Below are positions 8,086 to 15,237 of a stretch of DNA of 64,000 nucleotides, piece by piece; the first letter of the stretch is position 1, and the number at the start of each line of letters is the position of its first letter. The stretch comes from Brucella sp. BE17 (GTDB lineage Bacteria; Pseudomonadota; Alphaproteobacteria; Rhizobiales; Rhizobiaceae), in the NCBI RefSeq assembly GCF_039545455.1, contig NZ_CP154468.1:558001-622000 (forward strand). The letters are read 5' to 3'. The position numbers and the translations under genes are program-made. The notes under the pieces were generated by a model. The model was given only the letters and a program-made list of their open reading frames with translations. It made no database searches and had not been told where the DNA came from.

Positions 8086-8175
8086 AAAAAGAGCCGCGCC
8101 AGAATGATCTGGGCGCGGCCAAAGACTAGGGAGGAAATGCCCCTAAAGGCACTGACAGAACGATCTGTCAGGATT
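8086..8175 (-). ncRNA. Candidate minus-strand small RNA with CCTCCC motif
   Basis: On the minus strand a possible promoter (TTGACC at 8205-8200, TACTTT at 8182-8177, spacing 17) precedes a hairpin (8152-8159 with 8164-8171), then a CCTCCC motif (complement of 8129-8134), then a GC-rich terminator stem (8093-8100 with 8112-8119) followed by T5. The layout parallels two other loci in this window with a full CCTCCTCCC. It could alternatively be only a terminator facing the amidohydrolase gene. Confidence 0.5.
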
Positions 8176-8311
8176 TAAAGTAACCGCAAAAATGTGTGCG
8201 GTCAAGAAAAGGCGCATATTTTTTGGGCGAATTATAATTTGCTCATTATATAGGCTATATTGGCATGTCGTGCATAAAGAAAGGACATGTCATAGAAACA
8301 GGAGAACGGGA

Positions 8312-9085
8312 TTGCTGATCGACAAGGCATTTTTTTCCAAATTGGCGGATGTGGCAGCCGCACAGACATTGCCGCGATTTCGTCAACTGACGGAAATCGA
8401 CAACAAATACAGCGTGGGATTCGATCCGGTAACGGAAGCCGACCGAGCAGCAGAGCGTGCGATTCGTACTTTGATCAATGAAGAATTTCCAGACCATGGC
8501 ATTCTGGGAGAGGAATATGGCGCGGAAAACATTGACCGTAGGAACGTCTGGGTGATCGATCCGATTGATGGCACGCGCGCATTCATTTCTGGCCTGCCGG
8601 TATGGGGCACACTTGTCGGACTGATGGTAGATGGTGATGCCTGTGCCGGAATGATGTCGCAGCCTTTCACCGGCGAGTTGTTCTATAGCGACGGCGAGGC
8701 AAGCTATCTGGTGCGTGGTGATGAGTCCCGACGTCTTTCGGTGCGCAAGGGTGCTAGCCTTTCCGATGCGACGCTTTTCACCACGACACCGGCGATGTTT
8801 CGCGGTGAGGATCGCAGGAATTTTGACCGGCTGGAAAACGCGGTTCGACTGTCGCGATATGGTGTCGACTGCTATGCCTTCTCGATGCTGGCTGGCGGTT
8901 TCGCCGATATTGTCGTGGAGGCGGGATTGCAACCCTACGATATTGTGGCTCTGATCCCGCTAATCGAGCAGGCAGGGGGCGTTATCACACGCCGCGACGG
9001 CGGCCCCGCTGAAGCAGGCGGCGACATCGTTGCAGCAGCCTCGCGGGACCTGCATGCGGCGGCGTTGGATCTGCTCAATAGCTGA
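8312..9085 (+). CDS. hisN: Histidinol-phosphatase, inositol-monophosphatase family
   Basis: This 257-residue enzyme removes phosphate from histidinol phosphate in histidine synthesis. It shows the inositol monophosphatase fold motifs: a metal-binding GEEYG near residue 66, WVIDPIDGT with DPIDGT metal ligands near residue 84, and a late YDIVALIPLIEQAGG segment. The start is TTG 8312, supported by ACAGGAGA a few bases upstream; the frame extends upstream without a good ribosome site and with a non-conserved basic stretch. A more general sugar- or inositol-phosphatase role cannot be ruled out from sequence alone. Confidence 0.82.
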   Translation: MLIDKAFFSKLADVAAAQTLPRFRQLTEIDNKYSVGFDPVTEADRAAERAIRTLINEEFPDHGILGEEYGAENIDRRNVWVIDPIDGTRAFISGLPVWGTLVGLMVDGDACAGMMSQPFTGELFYSDGEASYLVRGDESRRLSVRKGASLSDATLFTTTPAMFRGEDRRNFDRLENAVRLSRYGVDCYAFSMLAGGFADIVVEAGLQPYDIVALIPLIEQAGGVITRRDGGPAEAGGDIVAAASRDLHAAALDLLNS

Positions 9086-9095
9086 GCAGATCCGG

Positions 9096-10109
9096 TCAGC
9101 AGCCGGAGATGGCTGGCTCAAGCATTCCCGGTAGGATTTCGACATCGGACGATCCGGGAATGAAGGCATCGAAAGCTGCCCATAATTGTGCACGGTAGAA
9201 ATCGGCTTCCTGCAACAATTCGTGGCGCGCGCCGTCAATCGTGGTCAGGGACACATTGCGGGTGCGTAAAGCAAACCGCTCAAGTGTTGGCGTTGAAACG
9301 ACGCTATCACCGCCCGCCGCAATGATGAGGGAAGGAACGGCCAGCCCTTGCTCGGTAAATTGCGGCTGGTTGATGCGGTGCGCGGCTTCCAACGCACCCC
9401 AAATCCAGCGCACTGTCGGACCCCCGAGCGCCAGGTCTGGATAGGCTCCGGCTATTTCCATATTCCGTGCAAAACGTAACGGATCGCTGGTAAGGGGATT
9501 TCCCGCAAAAGGACGCGTAAGGAGCTTGCGCCCGCCGGTCGCATATAGCCGGCCAAACCCCATATAGCGCAATGCCGAAGCCGCGCGCCGCAATGTGTCG
9601 TCGCTTAATCGTGGGCTATGTAGTCCCATCAATGGTGCGCACAGAACCATGCGGGTGATGCGTGAGGTGAGTTTGTGCATTGAGGCCAGCGCGACCAGAG
9701 CGCCGGAAGAATGCCCGAGAATGTAATAGGGGGCAGGATAATCGGGCAGCACGATTTCTTTAAGGAAAAGATCGAGATCATCCGTATAATTGTCGAAACG
9801 ACGAATGTAGCCTCGTAGGCGGTCACGCAAAAGGCGATGCGATCCGCCCTGACCCCGCCAATCGAAGGTTGCCACGGCAAAGCCTCTCGCCGCGAGATCC
9901 GACATTGTTTCGAAATATTTTTCGATGAATTCGTTGCGCCCCTGCAGCACGATTACTGTGCCTCGTACTGGCGTGGTCTGTGGACGCAACGCGGCATAAC
10001 GCAGTGTCTTTTGTAAATTCCCCGGCTTTTCCCTGTCATGGGTAAAAAAACCCGACTTTATTCCGGGCGGAATAGGATTTGCAACGGTTTCGAAAAGCAG
10101 TTCCGGCAT
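9096..10109 (-). CDS. Alpha/beta hydrolase, lysophospholipase-like
   Basis: This 337-residue protein has the nucleophile elbow GHSSGA near residue 133, an early GTVIVLQGRNEFIEKYFE oxyanion-type segment, an Asp in the GGDSVV loop and a late His in GARHELLQE, completing a Ser-Asp-His triad. The family (Hydrolase_4, PldB-like) hydrolyses monoacylglycerols or lysophospholipids. No signal peptide is evident. It converges with hisN, the two stops being about 10 bases apart. Confidence 0.82.
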   Translation of the reverse strand: MPELLFETVANPIPPGIKSGFFTHDREKPGNLQKTLRYAALRPQTTPVRGTVIVLQGRNEFIEKYFETMSDLAARGFAVATFDWRGQGGSHRLLRDRLRGYIRRFDNYTDDLDLFLKEIVLPDYPAPYYILGHSSGALVALASMHKLTSRITRMVLCAPLMGLHSPRLSDDTLRRAASALRYMGFGRLYATGGRKLLTRPFAGNPLTSDPLRFARNMEIAGAYPDLALGGPTVRWIWGALEAAHRINQPQFTEQGLAVPSLIIAAGGDSVVSTPTLERFALRTRNVSLTTIDGARHELLQEADFYRAQLWAAFDAFIPGSSDVEILPGMLEPAISGC

Positions 10110-10172
10110 CCGGCTGGGTAGCCCTTTTTGAATCGGTGGACAGGTGCTCCTTATATATGCGCGAAGTTGTAT

Positions 10173-10209
10173 AAAAAAAGTAACCGGAAGTTCGCAAGCG
10201 AACTTCCGG
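10173..10209 (-). terminator. Terminator for the small periplasmic-protein gene
   Basis: An 11-bp perfect stem (10184-10194 with 10199-10209) is followed on the minus strand by TTACTTTTTTT. A second hairpin (GGAACGGCTG/CAGCCGTTCC, 10216-10254) lies just before it. Confidence 0.8.
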
Positions 10210-10273
10210 CCAAAGGAACGGCTGAAGTGAGGGACGTCACCGCCAGCCGTTCCGTCTCTTGAAAGCGCGGTGT

Positions 10274-10660
10274 TTAGCGCCGTGCGACGCGACGTTCATT
10301 GATGATACGCCCTGAATAGGCATCGACGCTTACAATGACGCGGCGTCCGTTGGGCCGCGTTGCGCGTACGGCATAGCTGCCGCGCTGCAGGCGGATGTCG
10401 CCGACCGCATAGCCGCGACGCTCAAGCGTACGTTTAACACCACGCGGGCTGATCACTTGGCGCTTGCCCCAATCGGAGCGACGATCCGGGCGGTCCCAGC
10501 CGGGACGGCGATCGTCAGGACGATAATCACGCGACGGGCGCTGGCGCTCTCCATGATACTGAACTTCCACGAGCGGAGCCGCGCTGGCAGCATAGGAAGG
10601 AATAGAAAAACCGGCGACGGTGGTGGCGAAAACTGCAAAGGCAAGGGCTGCTTTTTTCAT
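10274..10660 (-). CDS. Small exported basic protein, Arg-rich
   Basis: The 128-residue product begins with a clear signal peptide (MKKAALAFAVFATTVAG... ending near SYA). The mature protein has an Arg/Asp/Pro-rich middle and a C-terminal region (VKRTLERRGYAVGDIRLQRG then VRATRPNGRRVIVSVDAYSG) resembling PepSY-like or antioxidant-type small periplasmic proteins. The start at 10660 is set by GAGGA in front of it; a TTG five codons earlier is less likely. Function is unknown. It has its own terminator and is divergent from the Hsp20 gene. Confidence 0.7.
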   Translation of the reverse strand: MKKAALAFAVFATTVAGFSIPSYAASAAPLVEVQYHGERQRPSRDYRPDDRRPGWDRPDRRSDWGKRQVISPRGVKRTLERRGYAVGDIRLQRGSYAVRATRPNGRRVIVSVDAYSGRIINERRVARR

Positions 10661-10850
10661 CAGTATAATCCTCAATGACGCCCGTCCTGCGGACAGGTAT
10701 GGAGGGACGTTAATCCCGCGTCCATGAACGTTCCCCGAAGATGATGTTCATTTTGCGTTCAGGGCTAGTTGCTGCTCCTTGAAAAGTGCGTGATGATGAT
10801 CAGGAGTTGTTACCGGGTGAGTTGCTGCGTGTAGAAGTGCAGCAAAAACT
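10661..10850. other. Divergent intergenic region
   Basis: This stretch separates the small exported protein gene (minus) from the hsp20 promoter (plus). A second CTTGAA occurs at 10778-10783 but has no matching -10 at the right distance. No gene is seen. Confidence 0.5.
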
Positions 10851-10879
10851 CTTGAAAAGCAAAAGCGCCAATACCAAAT
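10851..10879 (+). promoter_or_regulatory. RpoH-type heat-shock promoter of hsp20
   Basis: CTTGAA at 10851-10856 and CCAAAT at 10874-10879 are separated by exactly 17 bases, close to the alphaproteobacterial RpoH pattern CTTGAA-N17-CYATAT. It would give a leader of about 95 bases, the size expected for a ROSE thermometer. Confidence 0.6.
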
Positions 10880-10884
10880 GAATT

Positions 10885-10981
10885 TCGTGGCCGCCAAACG
10901 GGGTCACCGGCATCAAGAAATTCGCCAGAACGGGAATTTTCGCCGCCAATGCATTATGTCGCTCTAAAGGAGGGCTGAAAT
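10885..10981 (+). promoter_or_regulatory. ROSE-like RNA thermometer in the hsp20 leader
   Basis: The 3' part of the leader has a TCGCT segment immediately before the ribosome site AGGAGGG (about 10963-10974), so the two can pair in the short hairpin typical of ROSE elements. Other stems are possible upstream. In rhizobia such elements block translation of small heat-shock genes at low temperature and melt on heating. Identification rests on the anti-Shine-Dalgarno hairpin and the gene it precedes. Confidence 0.6.
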
Positions 10982-11452
10982 ATGCGTCACGTAGATTTTT
11001 CACCACTTTATCGTTCCACGGTCGGTTTTGACCGCCTCTTTACCATGCTTGATACGCTGGCTTCGCCCGAGGGCAGTCAGGCCTATCCGCCTTATAATAT
11101 CGAGCGTACGGCTGAGGATACCTATCGCATCACCATGGCGGTTGCCGGTTTTTCCGAAAGCGAACTCGATATCGAGGCGCATCGCAACCAGCTGACCGTC
11201 AAGGGCCAGAAGGCAGAAGATGATGCCTCGGAGACTGGCGAGGTGCTTTATCGCGGTATTGCGTCGCGCGCTTTCGAGCGTCGTTTCCAGCTCGCCGATT
11301 TCGTCGAGGTCGCAGGCGCAAGCCTGAAGAACGGCCTTCTGCATATCGATCTCAAGCGTGAAATTCCCGAACAGATGAAACCGCGCAAGATTGAAGTCGG
11401 CAAACTCAGAGGCGAGGGTGCACAGCAGATCGAAGCGAAAACTGCACACTAA
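10982..11452 (+). CDS. Small heat-shock protein, Hsp20/IbpA family
   Basis: This 156-residue cytosolic chaperone holds unfolding proteins during heat stress. The alpha-crystallin domain spans about residues 35-135, starting PPYNIERTAEDTYRITMAVA and including GVASR-type sequence (here YRGIASRAFERRFQLADFVE) and LKNGLLHIDLKREIPE. The C-terminal tail is short and lacks an obvious I-X-I motif beyond KPRKIEVG. It has a strong ribosome site (AGGAGGG) that can be masked by the ROSE-like hairpin. It is a single-gene unit with its own terminator. Confidence 0.9.
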   Translation: MRHVDFSPLYRSTVGFDRLFTMLDTLASPEGSQAYPPYNIERTAEDTYRITMAVAGFSESELDIEAHRNQLTVKGQKAEDDASETGEVLYRGIASRAFERRFQLADFVEVAGASLKNGLLHIDLKREIPEQMKPRKIEVGKLRGEGAQQIEAKTAH

Positions 11453-11475
11453 ACCTCCCTCGATATGAATGTTGG

Positions 11476-11511
11476 AACCGGCATTTGCAACGCAGATGCC
11501 GGTTTCTTATT
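11476..11511 (+). terminator. Terminator of hsp20
   Basis: AACCGGCAT (11476-11484) pairs with ATGCCGGTT (11496-11504), followed by a T-rich tail. Confidence 0.75.
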
Positions 11512-11523
11512 ACATGATTTCCA

Positions 11524-11556
11524 GAAATCGATTCCGATTTTCGGGCCGATGCTGTA
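11524..11556. repeat. Partial copy of the dispersed palindromic element
   Basis: The sequence here matches the right half of the inverted repeat at 7032-7081 with a few substitutions (AATCGATTCCGATTTT then CCGATGCTGTA). The left arm is missing. Confidence 0.65.
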
Positions 11557-11625
11557 AGCATGCCGTGAGGGCAAATATGTCCGGCCATGGGTCGGGATGC
11601 CACGCATGCAACATCCGGAGTTTTG

Positions 11626-12858
11626 ATGAACGGCAAATGCGTTATTATCGGTGCGGGCCATGCTGGTTCTCAAGCCGCAATCAGTCTGCGTCAGGAAGGT
11701 TATGCCGGAGAAATCGTCCTCATTAATGACGAACCGGATATTCCCTATCATAAGCCGCCGCTCTCCAAATCCTATCTCAAGGCGCCCCAAAATGGTGGTC
11801 TCGTGCTGCGGCCCGAAAGCACCTATCGCGACAACGCTATCGAAATGTGGTTCGGGCACCGGGTGGATGCTGTATCGCTTGCCGATAGGACGCTCACGCT
11901 GGATGATGGCCGCGTTTTTGACTGGACGCAGCTTGTCTTTGCAACAGGCGCGCACGCGCGTATTCCCGATTTGCCGGGCATCGAGCTTGACGGCGTCGTT
12001 ACCCTGCGGCGCATGGAAGAGGCGCGCCGCATTGCAGCCCTCATGCCGGACGTAAAAGATGTGGTCATCATTGGCGGTGGTTTCATCGGCCTTGAAATGG
12101 CACATAGCGCCATTGCGCTGGGCAAGAATACAACCTTGATAGAGGCAGCGCCGCGTGTTCTGGCTCGCTCTGTGGCGGCTGCCATATCGGCGCATGTCGA
12201 AACCCGCTCAAGGGGGGCTGGCATAAACCTGCTCACCGGCATCGGCGTGGCTTCGGTCGAAGGCCGCAACGGCCATGTGTCAGGTGTGAGGACACTGGAT
12301 GGTGCGCTTTATCCGGCTGATCTGGTCGTGGTCGGAACTGGTGCACTGCCAAATGCCGAACTGGCAGCAAGCGCCGGCCTTAGTGTCGATAATGGTATCG
12401 TTGTCGATGAAAACATGCGCACATCGGCAGAGCATGTTTATGCCATCGGCGATTGCGTCAGCTACGATCATTTTCACGCTGGACGTCGTGTGCGGCTGGA
12501 ATCTGTACAAAATGCCACCGATCAGGCCAAACATGCAGCACGCAGCATCGTCGGGCGTATGGCACCGTATCGAGAAGTGGCGTGGTTCTGGTCCGATCAG
12601 GGCGACATGAAGCTCCAGACTGCGGGACTGTCGTTCGACGCCGACAGGCATATCATGTCCGGCAATCCAGACGAGAATGCCTTCTCGATTTTCCATTTCG
12701 CAGGCGAGAGGCTGGTCGCGGTCGATTCTATCAATCGTCCTGCTGATCACATGATTGCCCGGCGGTTTCTTGGGGCAGGCATTAATCCAAGTGAGGCGGA
12801 TATCGCCGCTGGCGCGCTGCGGCTCAAGGCATTGTTGGCTGTGATACCAAAGCCCTGA
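11626..12858 (+). CDS. FAD-dependent ferredoxin reductase-like oxidoreductase
   Basis: This 410-residue flavoprotein moves electrons between NAD(P)H and a ferredoxin or similar partner. It has the FAD site GAGHAG near residue 8, a second nucleotide site VVIIGGGFIGLEMA near residue 146, the late YAIGDC motif near 275, and a C-terminal reductase domain with WFWSDQ. ATG 11626 is preferred, with GGAG just upstream and the nucleotide-binding strand starting directly after. No ferredoxin or P450 gene is adjacent, so its partner is unknown. Confidence 0.85.
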   Translation: MNGKCVIIGAGHAGSQAAISLRQEGYAGEIVLINDEPDIPYHKPPLSKSYLKAPQNGGLVLRPESTYRDNAIEMWFGHRVDAVSLADRTLTLDDGRVFDWTQLVFATGAHARIPDLPGIELDGVVTLRRMEEARRIAALMPDVKDVVIIGGGFIGLEMAHSAIALGKNTTLIEAAPRVLARSVAAAISAHVETRSRGAGINLLTGIGVASVEGRNGHVSGVRTLDGALYPADLVVVGTGALPNAELAASAGLSVDNGIVVDENMRTSAEHVYAIGDCVSYDHFHAGRRVRLESVQNATDQAKHAARSIVGRMAPYREVAWFWSDQGDMKLQTAGLSFDADRHIMSGNPDENAFSIFHFAGERLVAVDSINRPADHMIARRFLGAGINPSEADIAAGALRLKALLAVIPKP

Positions 12859-12870
12859 ACAGGTCGAACT

Positions 12871-12995
12871 CCAATAAAAACACCCGTTGCGGGAGGAGCA
12901 ACGGGTGTTTGAAAGAAAGACCGGACTTGGGAGGAGGATATCCGATCTTTAATCGTCAGGCGGAATGGGAGGAGGAGAACCGGCCCGACGATAAC
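12871..12995 (-). ncRNA. Array of three CCTCCTCCC hairpins downstream of DUF1127 gene
   Basis: On the minus strand three successive hairpins expose CCTCCTCCC (complements of 12967-12975 and 12929-12937) or CTCCTCCC (12891-12898). The last is a 13-bp perfect stem (12878-12890 with 12898-12910) followed by T5, making it the terminator. The middle stem pairs 12916-12925 with 12941-12950. They lie directly downstream of a DUF1127 gene. This matches the alphaproteobacterial cuckoo/CcsR small RNAs, which are stress induced and co-transcribed with DUF1127 genes in Rhodobacter. Confidence 0.8.
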
Positions 12996-13067
12996 TTTGA
13001 AACTGAAGGAGCGCACATCATGAAAAATGCGATCCTTAAAAGAAGGCTCAAGCCTTTATAGGCTGTC

Positions 13068-13214
13068 TTAACGAACAGCTGCCTTACGAGCGATGGACGG
13101 AATTTCCGCAGGCAGGATGCCGAGGTCATTCAGTTCACGCGAGCTCAAACGGCTCAGTTCGTTGACAGTGTTGCGGTAGCGGCGCCAGTTGTTGTACGAG
13201 CGGAACAGGTTCAT
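13068..13214 (-). CDS. DUF1127 small protein
   Basis: A 48-residue basic protein (MNLFRSYNNWRRYRNTVNEL... LNDLGILPAEI...) with the DUF1127 core LSSRELNDLGI. Proteins of this family are very short, Arg-rich, and in several alphaproteobacteria affect RNA turnover or carbon and phosphate metabolism. The gene is upstream of the three-hairpin small-RNA array on the same strand, with only about 70 bases between, so one transcript probably carries both. The RpoH-type promoter at 13258-13286 fits stress control. Confidence 0.9.
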   Translation of the reverse strand: MNLFRSYNNWRRYRNTVNELSRLSSRELNDLGILPAEIPSIARKAAVR

Positions 13215-13257
13215 TTTTCTCACCTAGCCAAAATCAAATCTCTGTGTTGCAAACGAC

Positions 13258-13286
13258 ATATAGGCCCTGTCGTTGAAAACTTGCAG
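13258..13286 (-). promoter_or_regulatory. RpoH-like promoter for DUF1127 and small RNAs
   Basis: On the minus strand CTGCAA (13286-13281) and CTATAT (13263-13258) are 17 bases apart, a partial match to CTTGAA-N17-CYATAT. The transcript would start about 40 bases before the DUF1127 start codon. Confidence 0.45.
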
Positions 13287-13528
13287 AGCCAGATTTGCAT
13301 AGCTGCCGTGCAATTAAGCTCGGCGATTGCACGTATTTTACGCAGTACGGCCATTTTAAAATCACAATCGTCCTTAAGGTAGACGGATCGCCCAATTTTG
13401 AGCCGAATATTTTGTCGCAAAAACCCGTTAATTTGTCGGTTGAAGGCAATAATTCGGGATGACTCCTTGCCTGCTTTCCGTTAAGTGACGTTATGTCGAT
13501 CGTTAGAGCATCAATGCTTTTACGTTGT
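13287..13528. other. Divergent intergenic region between DUF1127 and gcv
   Basis: No gene is visible. A weak plus-strand promoter candidate for the gcv transcript is TTGCCT at 13467-13472 with TTATGT at 13491-13496 (spacing 18), about 35 bases before the glycine riboswitch. Confidence 0.4.
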
Positions 13529-13706
13529 CTGTCTGCGGGAGAGCGCCAAAAGGCCGCCGAAGGGGAAATCGCCCGAAATCTCTCAGGTACAAGGAACCGC
13601 AGACAGGGAAGGCAACTCTGGAAAGTCGGGGGAAACCCCGCGCCGAAGGTGTAAGTATGGCGTGATCATCGCCATGCGAGTCTCTCAGGCCTGAGACAGA
13701 GGGGCA
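13529..13706 (+). promoter_or_regulatory. Tandem glycine riboswitch
   Basis: Two glycine aptamers lie back to back. The first (about 13529-13605) is closed by GTCTGCGG/CCGCAGAC and contains GGGAGAG...CTCTCAGGTACA. The second (about 13606-13706) contains AACTCTGGAAAG, GCGCCGAAGG and CTCTCAGGC..GACAGAGGGG. Glycine binding normally turns on the downstream cleavage system. The aptamers stand about 50 bases before gcvT. Confidence 0.93.
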
Positions 13707-13755
13707 CGAAGCAGCCGCATTTCGCGGCAGGCATACGTGCGACTCTGGAGTTGTT

Positions 13756-14859
13756 ATGGGCGATAGCACCAATCTTAAAAGCCTGCCTTTGCAGGACCTG
13801 CATCAACTAGCCAAGGCCCGTTTCGGCGGCTTTGCTGGCTGGAACATGCCAATTACCTATCCGTTGGGCGTGATGAAGGAGCATCTTCATACGCGTGAGC
13901 ATGTAGGGTTGTTTGATATTTCCCACATGAAGCTGATCGAGGTTTCGGGCCCCGAAGCAGCCGAGCTTCTGGCGCAGACCTGTCCGTTCGATCCAAGCAT
14001 TTTGAAAATCGGTCATTCCAAATATACGTTTTTTCTCAATGAGAGCGGCGGCGTACTCGACGATCTGATCGTTACACGTCTTGGCGATGAACGTTTTATG
14101 GTCGTTGCCAATGCAGGAAACGCCGATGCCGATATCGAGCATCTTCAGGAAGCGGCGGAAGGAAAAGACGTCAAAATCGATCCGCTCGACCGGGTGTTTC
14201 TGGCAATACAGGGCCCAAAAGCAGAAAGTGTGATTGCGGATGCCGGGCTTGCTGGTGGCGACCTCACCTTCATGACCGGCTTTGAGCCGAAGGCCAACTG
14301 GTTCATGACCCGTTCGGGCTATACAGGCGAAGACGGTTTTGAGATCGGTCTGCCTGTTGATGAAGCGCGTGAATTGGCAACAAAACTTCTTTCCGATGAG
14401 CGTGTCGAATGGATCGGCCTTGCCGCACGCGACAGCCTGCGCCTTGAGGCTGGCCTTTGCCTGCACGGACAGGATATTACACCGGAAACCGATCCTGTTT
14501 CGGCGGGTCTTATGTGGGCGATTGCAAAGCCTGTGCGCGAAAAGGACGCTTTTTCCGGTGCGAAGGCCGTACTCTCGGCGCTTGAAAAAGGCGCAAGCGC
14601 CAAGCGCGTCGGTCTTAAACCTGAAGGTCGCCAGCCGGTGCGCGCAGGTGCTGATCTTTTTGACGAAAATGGCCGTCAGGTCGGTACCGTCACATCGGGC
14701 GGCTTTGGTCCGTCCGCTGGTTTCCCGGTTGCCATGGGCTATGTCGAGGTCGCTCTCGCCACCCCTGGTACACGTGTTTTTGCGGATGTTCGCGGCAACA
14801 AGGTGCCTGTCGACGTCCACACACTTCCATTTACACCGCATCGCTATCGCAAAGGATAA
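13756..14859 (+). CDS. gcvT: Aminomethyltransferase, glycine cleavage T-protein
   Basis: This 367-residue enzyme transfers the methylene group from aminomethyl-lipoyl-H-protein to tetrahydrofolate and releases ammonia. Recognised features are the N-terminal [13 protein letters not shown] segment, [13 protein letters not shown], the folate-binding [14 protein letters not shown] near residue 193, and [18 protein letters not shown] near 225-240. It heads the gcvTHP operon, with gcvH 5 bases downstream. ATG 13756 is preceded by CTGGAG. Length is normal for the family. Confidence 0.95.
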   Translation: MGDSTNLKSLPLQDLHQLAKARFGGFAGWNMPITYPLGVMKEHLHTREHVGLFDISHMKLIEVSGPEAAELLAQTCPFDPSILKIGHSKYTFFLNESGGVLDDLIVTRLGDERFMVVANAGNADADIEHLQEAAEGKDVKIDPLDRVFLAIQGPKAESVIADAGLAGGDLTFMTGFEPKANWFMTRSGYTGEDGFEIGLPVDEARELATKLLSDERVEWIGLAARDSLRLEAGLCLHGQDITPETDPVSAGLMWAIAKPVREKDAFSGAKAVLSALEKGASAKRVGLKPEGRQPVRAGADLFDENGRQVGTVTSGGFGPSAGFPVAMGYVEVALATPGTRVFADVRGNKVPVDVHTLPFTPHRYRKG

Positions 14860-14864
14860 TTTTC

Positions 14865-15233
14865 ATGGCCAATACCCTGTTCACCGAAGATCATGAATGG
14901 ATTGCCGTTGAAGGTGGCGTCGCCACTGTCGGCATCACGGTCCACGCACAGGAACAACTCGGCGATCTGGTTTTCGTCGATCTGCCGGACGTGGGTCGCA
15001 AGGTCACAAAAGGCGAAGGCGTTGTGGTGGTGGAATCGGTTAAGGCCGCTTCCGATGTCTATGCGCCGGTCGATGGCGAAGTGGTCGAAGTCAACGACGC
15101 CGTTGCTTCCGATCCCGCTCTCGTCAATCAGGCATCCGAAAGTGACGGCTGGCTGTTCAAGCTTAAGCTTTCTGATGAAGGTCAGCTTTCGGGCCTCATG
15201 GACAAAGCCGGTTACGACGCGCTTGTAGGATAA
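14865..15233 (+). CDS. gcvH: Glycine cleavage H-protein
   Basis: This 122-residue lipoyl carrier shuttles the aminomethyl group between P- and T-proteins. Lys60 in [12 protein letters not shown] is the lipoylation site. The GD(L)VFVDLP and DGWLFKLKL segments are family hallmarks. It lies 5 bases after gcvT and 4 bases before gcvP. Confidence 0.96.
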   Translation: MANTLFTEDHEWIAVEGGVATVGITVHAQEQLGDLVFVDLPDVGRKVTKGEGVVVVESVKAASDVYAPVDGEVVEVNDAVASDPALVNQASESDGWLFKLKLSDEGQLSGLMDKAGYDALVG

Positions 15234-15237
15234 TCAG

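Noticed and set aside
10778..10806. Second RpoH promoter for hsp20
   Set aside because: CTTGAA is present but the sequence 17 bases on (CAGGAG) does not match a -10.
13807..14841. 344-residue minus-strand ORF opposite gcvT
   Set aside because: It is antisense to a clear GcvT frame, has Cys/His/Arg-heavy composition typical of shadow frames, and no ribosome site or family resemblance.
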